NCBI GenBank assembly: GCA_025355115.1 | Contig: JANXLO010000573.1 | Span: 1 to 5,472, forward strand | DNA length: 5,472 nucleotides | From: Chthonomonadaceae bacterium | GTDB lineage: Bacteria; Armatimonadota; Chthonomonadetes; Chthonomonadales; Chthonomonadaceae | Reading direction: 5' to 3' | Part shown: piece by piece, positions 1 to 5,268 of the stretch | How positions within the stretch are numbered: the stretch's first letter is position 1 | Layout: each line of letters begins with the position of its first letter | Position numbers and translations under genes: made by a program | The notes under the pieces: generated by a model | Databases searched by the model: none | Seen by the model: only the letters and a program-made list of their open reading frames with translations | Told to the model about the DNA's origin: nothing

Positions 1-809
1 TGCCCGAACTCGGGCGCAAATCCGCCCGTGATGAACTCCAGCGAGCGGATGGTGGACGGCACGACGACAGATCCCTGCCGCCCGGAGAGCGTGTCCGGCA
101 GGCCTACGCCGTCGACGACATAGGATATGTCGGCGTGCTCACCGCGCACATGCACCTGACCCGCCGAGTCCGCCGCAACCCCGCTGCTGCCCTGGAGCGC
201 CTTGTTCAGGTTCTGACTGTCCCCGACTTTGCGCTCGATGGCTTTGTTGTCGATGGTCGTGGCGGCCGTGGTCACGCCGCTTTTATTGATGGCGAGACGG
301 TCGGCACGGATGCGGATATGGATCTCGGTGACGGGAGGTTGGCTCGCCCCCAACGGCGGCGCCTGTCCGCTCAGACTTAACATCGTGCCTGCAGGAACAG
401 TGATGACCGTCGCGGAGTTCGCCGCAAGCCCAGTCTCCATCGTCCATCGCCGCGTATTGAAGGTCAGGGCCAACGGCCCCGCAGGCAACCGCCGCGCCGC
501 ATGACCGCCGTCCAAATCCTCGATGGTGACCTGCACACCAGTCAAGGGCAATCGCGTCACTGGATCGACCACGACGAATCGCACACGCTCCAGCCCACCC
601 GCATGGGCGATGCACGGCGCAGCAAGAAGAACGAGCGCGGCGAAAGCGGTGCAGGACTGCCTCAATTTAGGGAACGGGGCTGAAGAGTTGGACGCCTGAC
701 TTCCCCTTCCCTTTAGGGAAGGGGGCCGGGGGGTTAGGCAGCGAGCGAACCGAGCTGTCTCTCCTGTCTGAAAGGAGCACACGTTGCGATATTTCATTTT
801 TGCTTTCAT
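1..809 (-). CDS. TonB-dependent outer-membrane receptor, N-terminal part (runs off the window)
   Basis: This is an outer-membrane receptor that would import a bound substrate using energy delivered by TonB; the beta-barrel lies beyond base 1. Numbering from the ATG at 809, residues 50-70 form a signal peptide (hydrophobic AALVLLAAP, cleavage after AHA). Residues 71-165 look like a beta-rich carboxypeptidase-regulatory-like domain, and a plug domain starts near 172. The plug shows LNKALQGSSGV (201-211), VHVRGEHADISYVVDGVGLP (219-238) and the SLEFITGGFAPEFG stretch, all typical of the family. The start is uncertain. The ATG at 809 overlaps the tonB stop (TAATG) behind AGGTGAG, but it places 48 residues before the signal peptide, including one encoded by a palindromic repeat. 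The TTG at 663-665 gives a normal signal peptide but has no visible ribosome binding site. The frame is open throughout. Family assignment is strong; the substrate is unknown. Confidence 0.88.
   Translation of the reverse strand, partial: MKAKMKYRNVCSFQTGETARFARCLTPRPPSLKGRGSQASNSSAPFPKLRQSCTAFAALVLLAAPCIAHAGGLERVRFVVVDPVTRLPLTGVQVTIEDLDGGHAARRLPAGPLALTFNTRRWTMETGLAANSATVITVPAGTMLSLSGQAPPLGASQPPVTEIHIRIRADRLAINKSGVTTAATTIDNKAIERKVGDSQNLNKALQGSSGVAADSAGQVHVRGEHADISYVVDGVGLPDTLSGRQGSVVVPSTIRSLEFITGGFAPEFG
666..726. repeat. Pair of 15-base near-identical direct repeats
   Basis: TTTAGGGAACGGGGC (666-680) and TTTAGGGAAGGGGGC (712-726) differ at one base and lie 46 bases apart. The second copy is the right half of the palindrome at 703-724. 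The first abuts the alternative TTG start of the receptor gene. The pair may be a partial second copy of the palindromic element, or a trace of its insertion or duplication. Confidence 0.6.
703..724. repeat. Perfect palindromic (REP-like) repeat with 10-bp arms
   Basis: Bases 703-712 (CCCCTTCCCT) and 715-724 (AGGGAAGGGG) are perfect inverted repeats around a 2-base centre, followed by a G-rich tail (GGCCGGGGGGTTAGG, 725-739). The layout resembles short dispersed palindromic repeats that occur in many copies between genes in some bacterial genomes. It could fold as a hairpin in RNA of either strand. There is no T-run on the minus-strand 3' side, so it is not a standard intrinsic terminator. 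Only one full copy is in this window; dispersal elsewhere in the genome is inference. Confidence 0.7.
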
Positions 810-1633
810 TAGCTCACCTGAAACTCTATAAAGAGCCGCACCTTGCCAACGACGGGCTGCCCGTCGCGTGTGGCAGGCTTGAATCGCCATTTTTTGGCTG
901 CATCCAGGGCTCGGCGATCCAGCTCATCATTGCCGGTGGACTGAACGGCGCGAACCTCCATGGGAGCGCCGTCCTCACCGACTGTGAACTCGGCGATGAA
1001 CGTCTTATCCAGGGCCTCGTTGCGCAGGTCGTCCGGAATCGACGGCTTTGGCTGGGTGTCGCTGACAGGCTGCGCGGCGGTGTAGAGAGGCTGTTTCGGC
1101 GTAACCGGAACCGTTTCGACGGGAACTCTGGGCTTGTCCGGCAGCTTGACGGGGTTTTGGACCACAGGCTTGTCCGGCACCTTAGTCTCAGGCACGACTG
1201 GCTTGACCGGCTCAACGGGCTTATCCGGTTCCGTCTTCACCGTATCTGTTTTTTTTGGGCCCGGGTCTGTCGGCACATCGCCTGGCTTCAGGTCGCCCTG
1301 CTGAGTGCCAGGGCCATCGCCAGGGCCGCTGGCTGGGGCTAATGCGATCTTAGCCTGATGAGGGTTGGAATGGACTACGTCGTGGTTCGGCGTTGCTTTG
1401 CCGCTGCGGGCAACTCTTGTCTTCGGAGCTTTGCGCTCCTCCTTCTTGACGATTGGCTTCTCTTTCTCGCGCACGGGGGGAGGCAGCATCACAATGCGCG
1501 CCTCCACAAAATGCTCCTTTAGCTTCTTGAAGGCCCCAAAGTAGGCGAGAATCGGCAACAGCACTATATGAACGGCGATCGAGACCAGGAGGATGCGCCC
1601 GAGGAGCGGGTTTTTCTGTCTTCTGCGTCGCAT
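809..1633 (-). CDS. tonB: Energy-transducing protein TonB
   Basis: This inner-membrane-anchored protein spans the periplasm and passes force from the ExbB/ExbD motor to outer-membrane receptors. The 274 residues show the full plan. There is a basic N-terminus (MRRRRQK) and one membrane segment at about 13-34 with S18 and H22, matching the SxxxH motif of E. coli TonB (S16/H20). A long Pro/Lys/Glu-rich linker (about 50-200) follows, with three PDKP repeats. The C-terminal TonB domain (about 200-274) includes ELDRRALDAAKKWRFKPA. I chose the ATG at 1631-1633: AAGGGG lies 7 bases upstream and the exbD stop 4 bases upstream. A longer start at 1663 would overlap exbD by 26 bases. The receptor gene follows directly. 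The C-domain can also occur in TonB-like proteins of unknown job, but adjacent exbBD and receptor genes make TonB the clear reading. Confidence 0.95.
   Translation of the reverse strand: MRRRRQKNPLLGRILLVSIAVHIVLLPILAYFGAFKKLKEHFVEARIVMLPPPVREKEKPIVKKEERKAPKTRVARSGKATPNHDVVHSNPHQAKIALAPASGPGDGPGTQQGDLKPGDVPTDPGPKKTDTVKTEPDKPVEPVKPVVPETKVPDKPVVQNPVKLPDKPRVPVETVPVTPKQPLYTAAQPVSDTQPKPSIPDDLRNEALDKTFIAEFTVGEDGAPMEVRAVQSTGNDELDRRALDAAKKWRFKPATRDGQPVVGKVRLFIEFQVS
813..819 (-). promoter_or_regulatory. Candidate ribosome binding site for the receptor gene, inside the tonB 3' end
   Basis: AGGTGAG on the minus strand lies just upstream of the ATG at 807-809, which overlaps the tonB stop codon as TAATG. 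It also encodes the last residues of TonB (QVS), so the match may be incidental. If it works, receptor translation would be coupled to that of TonB. Confidence 0.4.
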
Positions 1634-1637
1634 GAGG

Positions 1638-2057
1638 TCACCCCTTGTCCGTCGCGATGGCAAATCTAGTCACGCCCGCTTTGCGGGCCTCGTCCATCGC
1701 GCCGACCACAAGGCCGTGCAGCACCGCTTTGTCTGCATTGATGATGACCAGATTGTTCTCCCCCACTTTCATCTTCCTCAGGCCGTCCTGCAGCTTATCG
1801 ATGGTGATGAGAGCTGTGTTCAGGTAGATCCGATTGTCCCGCATGATGGTGATCGTGATGTTCTGCGTGGAGTGCTCGCTGGAGGTCGCTGCTTTTGGCA
1901 GGTTGACCGGAAGCCCGCTCTGCACGACCATCGCCAGCGACGCGACCATGAAGAAGAAGAGCAGGAACATCATTACGTCGATCATCGGAATCACGATGAT
2001 CTCTGCCTCCTCGACCGGTTTGCGCCGACCTATGTGCATACGTTTTCGCATTGCCAT
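1638..2057 (-). CDS. exbD: Biopolymer transport protein ExbD
   Basis: ExbD is the stator partner of ExbB; together they use the proton gradient to energise TonB. The 139-residue product is the usual size. A short basic cytoplasmic tail (MAMRKRMHIGRRK) precedes one membrane segment at about 19-44. This contains PMIDVMMFLLFFFMVA, with D27 aligning to the essential proton-path Asp25 of E. coli ExbD. The rest is a periplasmic domain (for example VIINADKAVLHGLVVGAMDE) that ends in a typical ExbD/TolR-like fold segment. The ATG at 2055-2057 lies 16 bases after the exbB stop, with AAGGGG overlapping that stop at a rather long 11-base spacing. TolR is the main alternative; the adjacent tonB and receptor genes argue for ExbD. 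Confidence 0.95.
   Translation of the reverse strand: MAMRKRMHIGRRKPVEEAEIIVIPMIDVMMFLLFFFMVASLAMVVQSGLPVNLPKAATSSEHSTQNITITIMRDNRIYLNTALITIDKLQDGLRKMKVGENNLVIINADKAVLHGLVVGAMDEARKAGVTRFAIATDKG
1641..1646 (-). promoter_or_regulatory. Ribosome binding site deciding the tonB start
   Basis: AAGGGG on the minus strand sits 7 bases before the ATG at 1631-1633 and runs into the exbD stop (TGA, 1638-1640). This spacing favours the short TonB start over the in-frame ATG at 1663. Confidence 0.6.
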
Positions 2058-2073
2058 GGTTTTGGGTGCCCCT

Positions 2074-2697
2074 TCAGTCGATTCGCCCGGTCAGGTAGTT
2101 GACAAGCTCCGCGCCGTAGTACTCCATGTCCTCCACGATCTTCTTCGACTGATTGGCGAAGTAGTTGTAGAAGATGAAGCCGACGACGGCTAGCGTGATT
2201 CCGGTCGCGGTCGAGATGAGCGCCTCGGAGATTCCGCCCAGCACCTGCGTGGGGTTTGAGAGGCCGGACTGGGAGGCGGCGCGGAACGAGGAGATCATGC
2301 CCGCGATGGTGCCGAGCAGCCCAAGAAGCGGCGCTATGTTGACGATGGTGCGCAGGACGGGCAGATTGGCCTCGAGTTGAGGCATCTCGTTCGACGCCTC
2401 CTGCTCCATAGCCATTTCGATGGAATCGGCCGGGCGATGCGCGTTTTTCAGGCCGCGAGCGAACATTCTTCCGGTTGGCCCTCCGAAGTCCGAGCACAAC
2501 TTCATTGCCGCGCTCACGTCGACTCCTCCGGGCTTATATGCGCCTTTGACCGCCTCCAGCAGGGCATCTCCATCGACGGTCGCTTTTCTAAGCGAGATGA
2601 ACCGCTCGATCCCAAGCGCGATAAGGGCTATTGAGCTGATGATCAGCGGATACATCATCACGCCGCCATTTTTAATGAACGCCAGCACACTATTCAT
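2074..2697 (-). CDS. exbB: ExbB/TolQ/MotA-family proton channel protein, ExbB
   Basis: ExbB is the membrane scaffold of the TonB motor. The 207-residue product has three membrane segments (about 12-30, 117-137, 158-180) with a cytoplasmic loop between the first two. The family hallmark IAPLLGLLGTIAGMISSF (121-138) is followed by GGISEALISTATG (154-166). T130, E158 and T163 keep the exact spacing of the functional T148, E176 and T181 of E. coli ExbB, so the channel residues look intact. I chose the ATG at 2695-2697, giving MNSVLAFIKNGG, a normal family start, with GGGAG 11 bases upstream. An in-frame ATG at 2793 would add 32 residues (MVIPHGDAG...) that do not look like the family. ExbB is preferred over TolQ from the neighbouring genes. 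Confidence 0.95.
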   Translation of the reverse strand: MNSVLAFIKNGGVMMYPLIISSIALIALGIERFISLRKATVDGDALLEAVKGAYKPGGVDVSAAMKLCSDFGGPTGRMFARGLKNAHRPADSIEMAMEQEASNEMPQLEANLPVLRTIVNIAPLLGLLGTIAGMISSFRAASQSGLSNPTQVLGGISEALISTATGITLAVVGFIFYNYFANQSKKIVEDMEYYGAELVNYLTGRID

Positions 2698-2797
2698 AAT
2701 TATTGACACTCCCGGAAAATGAAACGATGAAGAAGCGCATTTCACTGTCCCTATGAAAGCCCAACAGCCAGCGTCGCCATGTGGAATCACCAAGGGC

Positions 2798-2843
2798 GAG
2801 CAGGCGTCAGAGCAGGCTCAGAGCAGTTGAAAAACGAGAGCAG
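2798..2843. repeat. Short degenerate direct repeats (GAGCAG)
   Basis: GAGCAG occurs at 2798, 2810, 2821 and 2838, with a fifth copy at 2890 inside the neighbouring gene. The first three are spaced 12 and 11 bases, with similar flanks (GAGCAGGCGTCA, GAGCAGGCTCA, GAGCAGTTGA). On the transcribed minus strand they read CTGCTC, in the untranslated stretch between the small exported protein gene and exbB. Possible roles are a protein binding array, a pairing site, or simple drift by slippage. Confidence 0.4.
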
Positions 2844-2850
2844 AGGCGAA

Positions 2851-3183
2851 TCAGGTGAGCGGAGGACCGCGTGAGGAGGAGCAAAATGAGAGCAGGGTCG
2901 GCGCATGCAGGCGCAGGGCGACATTTGCCATTCTCAAGAGTAGAGGCTGAGCTGCCGGAAGCGAGGGCAGGGGCGCGGTCACTTGCAGCGACTGCCAATC
3001 GCAGACAGGGCAGTGCGACGGAGAGGCGTTCTGTGCTGCATATGCCGACGCACAATGCCGTGCTGAATCCGTTTGATCCGTCGAGGCGTGCGTATGCGCC
3101 AACGCGCCGAACGTGCTAAAGAACACGTACAACAGCGCCACGAGTGAGGACACTTTTCGACTATGGATCGAGGACAGCGGCAC
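2851..3183 (-). CDS. Small exported Cys/His protein, possibly DUF2946-like
   Basis: I do not recognise this gene with certainty. The chosen GTG start (3181-3183) has GGAG 7 bases upstream and gives 110 residues. It has a clear export signal: basic n-region with R9 and K10, hydrophobic VSSLVALLYVFFSTFGA, and cleavage near ALA (27-29). The mature part begins HTHA (30-33) and holds H43-C44, then SHCPVCDWQ (56-64), a CxxC motif next to a His, and a C-terminal SSSRGPPLT. This layout (signal peptide, His/Cys motif, RGPP tail) recalls small DUF2946-type proteins found near TonB-dependent metal uptake genes; that link is inference. It heads the exbB-exbD-tonB-receptor unit, 153 bases before exbB. The frame stays open up to a GTG at 3318, but that start would lie upstream of the promoter at 3274-3302. 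Metal or heme handling in the periplasm is a guess. Confidence 0.65.
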   Translation of the reverse strand: MPLSSIHSRKVSSLVALLYVFFSTFGALAHTHASTDQTDSARHCASAYAAQNASPSHCPVCDWQSLQVTAPLPSLPAAQPLLLRMANVALRLHAPTLLSFCSSSRGPPLT

Positions 3184-3190
3184 GAATAAA

Positions 3191-3194
3191 CTCC
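3191..3194 (-). promoter_or_regulatory. Ribosome binding site deciding the start of the small exported protein
   Basis: GGAG on the minus strand lies 7 bases before the GTG at 3181-3183. That start lies downstream of the promoter and gives a normal-length signal peptide. Confidence 0.45.
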
Positions 3195-3273
3195 AGAGGC
3201 TTCGAGGCAATGCATTGAAGGGGCTCAATGCAAGCCTGGTGGTCTCTGCATTACTATACGCTATTTCAGCAGA

Positions 3274-3302
3274 ATTATAGCACACGGCTGGGCTAGCGTG
3301 AA
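3274..3302 (-). promoter_or_regulatory. Sigma70-type promoter for the TonB unit
   Basis: On the minus strand the -35 is TTCACG (3297-3302; 4 of 6 consensus bases) and the -10 is a perfect TATAAT (3274-3279), with a 17-base spacer. A TG one base before the -10 (TGCTATAAT) makes it an extended -10. Transcription would begin near 3267, leaving a leader of about 85 bases before the GTG at 3183. It is placed to drive the small exported protein and probably exbB, exbD, tonB and the receptor; I saw no convincing terminator between these genes. Confidence 0.7.
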
Positions 3303-3325
3303 ACATTTTCTCCTTCACGCCAGAT

Positions 3326-3343
3326 GAGAGGCAGGAACCTCTC
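3326..3343. repeat. Inverted repeat, 6-bp arms
   Basis: GAGAGG (3326-3331) and CCTCTC (3338-3343) pair perfectly around a 6-base loop. It lies in the divergent intergenic region, upstream of the promoter at 3274-3302 and about 100 bases before the oxidoreductase start. It could be an operator or a leader hairpin; nothing here distinguishes them. Confidence 0.35.
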
Positions 3344-3372
3344 CGAGGACTGTCGAAGTGTCCGAAAGATCC

Positions 3373-3397
3373 GGCGCGGCGTCAGGCATGCCGCGCC
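3373..3397. repeat. GC-rich inverted repeat upstream of the oxidoreductase gene
   Basis: GGCGCGGC (3373-3380) and GCCGCGCC (3390-3397) are perfect inverted repeats. A G-T wobble and a T-A pair extend the stem to 10 bp with loop CAGGC. It ends 48 bases before the ATG at 3446, so it is either a dyad operator or a strong hairpin in the leader RNA. The AT-rich stretch TTAAGAGATAAAAACTT just downstream (3405-3421) might hold a -10 element, but no -35 is evident. Confidence 0.45.
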
Positions 3398-3445
3398 ATC
3401 GCGGTTAAGAGATAAAAACTTCACGCAGAAGGATGAAAAAACTCA

Positions 3446-4483
3446 ATGGCGAAGAAGAAAATAGGCGTGGCGATCATCGGGAGCGGCAGCATCGCAACGC
3501 ACCGGCATGCGCCCGAGTATGCCGCGCACCCGGATGTGGAGATCGTCGCATTCGTGGATCGTTTCCCTGAGCGAGCCGAGAAGCTGGCAAAGAAATATGG
3601 CGCGAAAGCATTCTCCAAGTATGAGGATGTGCTGGATTTGAAGGGCGTTGACGCCGTCAGCGTCTGTGTCCCGAACGCCTTTCATGCGCCCATCACCATC
3701 GCGGCGCTGAAGGCGGGCAAGCATACCCTCTGCGAGAAGCCCATTGCGACCTCGGCCAAAGAGGCACAGGACATGATCTCTGCTTCCGAGAAGTCGGGCA
3801 AGTTCCTGATGATCGGCCATAATCAGCGTCTCATGCCCCTGCACGTCAAAGCCAAGCAGCTCATCGATGAGGGCATAATCGGCAAGATAATCACGTTCCG
3901 CACCTCCTTCTCGCATCCCGGCCCCGAGACCTGGAGCATAGAAGGCCCGACCGGTTGGTTCTTCGACAAAAAGCAGGCTTTCGTGGGCTCAATGGGTGAC
4001 CTCGGAGTCCATAAGGCCGACCTGCTGCGCTTCCTGCTCGGGGAGGAGATAGTAGAGGCGGCGGCCATGGTCGGCCACCTCTACAAGCCCATGGGCGACG
4101 TCGACGACAACGCCGTCTGCGTCCTGCGAACTCAGAGCGGCGCCATCGGCAGCCTCACCGCCTCCTGGACTCACAATCCCGGCGAGGACAATGCGACCAC
4201 TCTCTACGGCAGCAAGGGAATCCTGCGCCTCGGCACAAACCCTCAGTACAGCGTAGTCGTCGAGCTAGCGGGCGGCGAGAAGCAGTTCTATCAGGTAGGC
4301 AAAGTTCAGACCAACGACGAGGGCGGGCAGAGTGACTCCGGCGTGATCCGAGCCTTCATCGAATCGATCCAGACCAACACGCCTCCCGTCATCAGCGGCA
4401 GCGAAGGCCGCAAGGCTCTGGCCATCATCCTGGCCTGCCTGAAGTCCTCCGAAACCAAGCAGTTCGTTCAAGTCGAGCAGTAA
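3446..4483 (+). CDS. Gfo/Idh/MocA-family NAD(P)-dependent oxidoreductase
   Basis: This family oxidises or reduces sugars, inositols and related polyols with NAD(P) in the cytoplasm; the substrate here cannot be read from the sequence. The 345-residue length is typical. The N-terminal Rossmann domain (about 5-125) opens with VAIIGSGSIATHRH, whose GSGSIA (12-17) is the nucleotide-binding loop. The family signature CEKPIA (96-101) supplies catalytic K98. In the C-terminal alpha/beta domain, GDLGVHKADLLRFLLG (184-199) carries H189 and D192, the usual catalytic-site His and Asp. WTHNPGEDNATTLYGSKGIL (241-260) is a typical later strand region. The ATG at 3446 has AAGGA 12 bases upstream, a loose spacing, but no better in-frame start exists. 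It is transcribed away from the TonB unit, with no evident functional link to it or to recX. Confidence 0.93.
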   Translation: MAKKKIGVAIIGSGSIATHRHAPEYAAHPDVEIVAFVDRFPERAEKLAKKYGAKAFSKYEDVLDLKGVDAVSVCVPNAFHAPITIAALKAGKHTLCEKPIATSAKEAQDMISASEKSGKFLMIGHNQRLMPLHVKAKQLIDEGIIGKIITFRTSFSHPGPETWSIEGPTGWFFDKKQAFVGSMGDLGVHKADLLRFLLGEEIVEAAAMVGHLYKPMGDVDDNAVCVLRTQSGAIGSLTASWTHNPGEDNATTLYGSKGILRLGTNPQYSVVVELAGGEKQFYQVGKVQTNDEGGQSDSGVIRAFIESIQTNTPPVISGSEGRKALAIILACLKSSETKQFVQVEQ

Positions 4484-4488
4484 AGCGT

Positions 4489-4531
4489 CCTGACCGTCTC
4501 CCCTCCGGAAAACGAAGGGGCGACGGTCAGG
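4489..4531 (+). terminator. Strong hairpin between the oxidoreductase and recX genes
   Basis: CCTGACCGTC (4489-4498) pairs perfectly with GACGGTCAGG (4522-4531). After one T/C mismatch the stem continues as CCCCT (4500-4504) with AGGGG (4516-4520), around an 11-base loop. It begins 5 bases after the oxidoreductase stop. No T-run follows, so a classical intrinsic terminator is doubtful. It may stabilise the 3' end of the upstream message, or affect recX, whose ribosome binding site begins two bases later. Confidence 0.5.
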
Positions 4532-4533
4532 GT

Positions 4534-4540
4534 AAGGAGG
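4534..4540 (+). promoter_or_regulatory. Ribosome binding site of recX
   Basis: AAGGAGG is a full consensus site 6 bases before the TTG at 4547. It fixes TTG as the recX start, as no ATG or GTG lies at a suitable distance. Confidence 0.75.
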
Positions 4541-4546
4541 GCTTCA

Positions 4547-5038
4547 TTGCCTAAGGAACCCGATGATCTTGAAGCGGCCCGCGTGGTCGCTTTTCGCTTT
4601 CTGGGATATGCCGCGCGGAGCCGCAGCGAGATGCAGCGTCGGCTGGAGCGGGACGAGTTTGCCCCCGCAGTCATCGAGGCCGTGCTGGCGGAGGTGGTGG
4701 CGAGGGGCTGGGTGGACGATGCTCAGTTCGCGCTCAGATGGGTCGAAGACAGAGCGGATCGCAAGAAGTATGGGCGGGGGCGACTGGCGGCGGAGCTGCG
4801 GCGCAAGGGCGTCGACAAGGACGAAGTGACGGCGGCGCTGGATACTGTCGCGGAGGAGGACGAGCTGGAGCGAGCGCGGCAGGCGGCGGCCAGCAAGTGG
4901 AAATTGGAGTCGGATGACCCCGATAGGATGGCAATGCAGGCGGAAAAGAAGCGCGTGGCAAGTTTTTTGCAGCGTCGGGGGTTCGGCTGGAGGATAATCA
5001 CGCAGGTATTGGCGGAACGAACGGCGAAACGAGACTAA
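4547..5038 (+). CDS. recX: Regulatory protein RecX
   Basis: RecX binds RecA filaments in the cytoplasm and modulates, usually inhibits, recombinase activity. The 163-residue, mostly helical and highly charged product is close to the length of E. coli RecX (166). It shows the family's repeated three-helix modules. The first has FLGYAARSRSEMQRRLE (18-34) and GWVDDAQFALRWVEDR (54-69); the second has GRGRLAAELRRKGVD (76-90); a degenerate third ends in RVASFLQRRGFGWRIITQVL (136-155). The start is TTG with a consensus ribosome binding site. recA is not adjacent, although in many genomes recX follows it; here the upstream neighbour is an oxidoreductase. An RNase Y-like gene follows after 242 bases, an order known from several phyla. 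Confidence 0.9.
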   Translation: MPKEPDDLEAARVVAFRFLGYAARSRSEMQRRLERDEFAPAVIEAVLAEVVARGWVDDAQFALRWVEDRADRKKYGRGRLAAELRRKGVDKDEVTAALDTVAEEDELERARQAAASKWKLESDDPDRMAMQAEKKRVASFLQRRGFGWRIITQVLAERTAKRD

Positions 5039-5040
5039 CC

Positions 5041-5092
5041 CTTTGCAGTTCTCGCGGAAACCTGCCCCCCAAGGTCAGTTTTTTGTGCAAAG
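5041..5092 (+). repeat. Inverted repeat enclosing a T-run after recX
   Basis: CTTTGCA (5041-5047) and TGCAAAG (5086-5092) are perfect 7-base complements. They enclose a weak ACCT/AGGT hairpin (5060-5063 with 5072-5075) and a run of six T (5079-5084). The inner hairpin plus T-run could be a poor terminator for recX, but a 4-bp stem is too short to call it one. Confidence 0.3.
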
Positions 5093-5108
5093 CTATCTGT
5101 CAGTCAAT

Positions 5109-5219
5109 GGCAGGCATCTGTTCCGTCTCCGGCTGATGCGGCCCGATACAGCCTTTTCTCCGTGCCCTCAAGGCGCGGAGGCGGGCGTGGCTCGCTCAGC
5201 TTGGCGCGGATGCCCTGCC
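5109..5219 (+). other. Candidate structured RNA leader upstream of the RNase Y-like gene
   Basis: Bases 5109-5121 can pair with 5206-5219 (GGCAGGCATC with GATGCCCTGCC, one bulged C, extended by wobble and G-C pairs), closing a domain of about 110 bases. Inside are two hairpins. One is GGCTG (5131-5135) with CAGCC (5149-5153). The other is a strong 9-bp stem, CTCCGTGCC (5158-5166) with GGCGCGGAG (5172-5180), with one wobble pair and a 5-base loop. It matches no riboswitch or RNA family that I recognise. The gap shows no convincing small gene. Its place 50 bases before the ribosome binding site suggests a 5' leader; this is inference from pairing only. Confidence 0.4.
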
Positions 5220-5268
5220 TTCGCTCTCCCTCGGACAGAGGCGCGATTTTCGCCCTTACCCGCTGTCT

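Noticed and set aside
283..615. A 110-codon open frame on the minus strand inside the receptor gene
   Set aside because: It is out of frame with the signal peptide and plug domain, which carry clear family motifs; its own translation is low-complexity and shows no domain.
703..724. Reading the palindrome as the terminator of tonB
   Set aside because: No T-run follows on the minus strand, and the receptor frame continues open through it.
800..1342. A 180-codon open frame on the plus strand opposite tonB
   Set aside because: It is antisense to the well-supported TonB linker and C-terminal domain; the frame is open because the linker is rich in GC-rich Pro and Lys codons.
1593..2102. A 169-codon plus-strand frame opposite exbD
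   Set aside because: It is antisense to ExbD, whose membrane segment and Asp27 motif are intact; the plus-strand translation is a His/Asp-rich shadow.
2698..2793. A 32-residue N-terminal extension of ExbB from the ATG at 2793
   Set aside because: The extension does not resemble ExbB, and the ATG at 2697 gives a standard N-terminus preceded by GGGAG.
3433..3567. A short frame starting at ATG 3433 (MKKLNGEEEN...), overlapping the oxidoreductase start in another frame
   Set aside because: It stops after about 44 codons, shows no domain and lies inside the Rossmann-fold coding region; it is most likely chance.
5060..5084. Intrinsic terminator after recX (ACCT/AGGT hairpin followed by six T)
   Set aside because: A 4-bp stem with an 8-base loop is too weak to call a terminator; it is kept only as part of the inverted repeat at 5041-5092.
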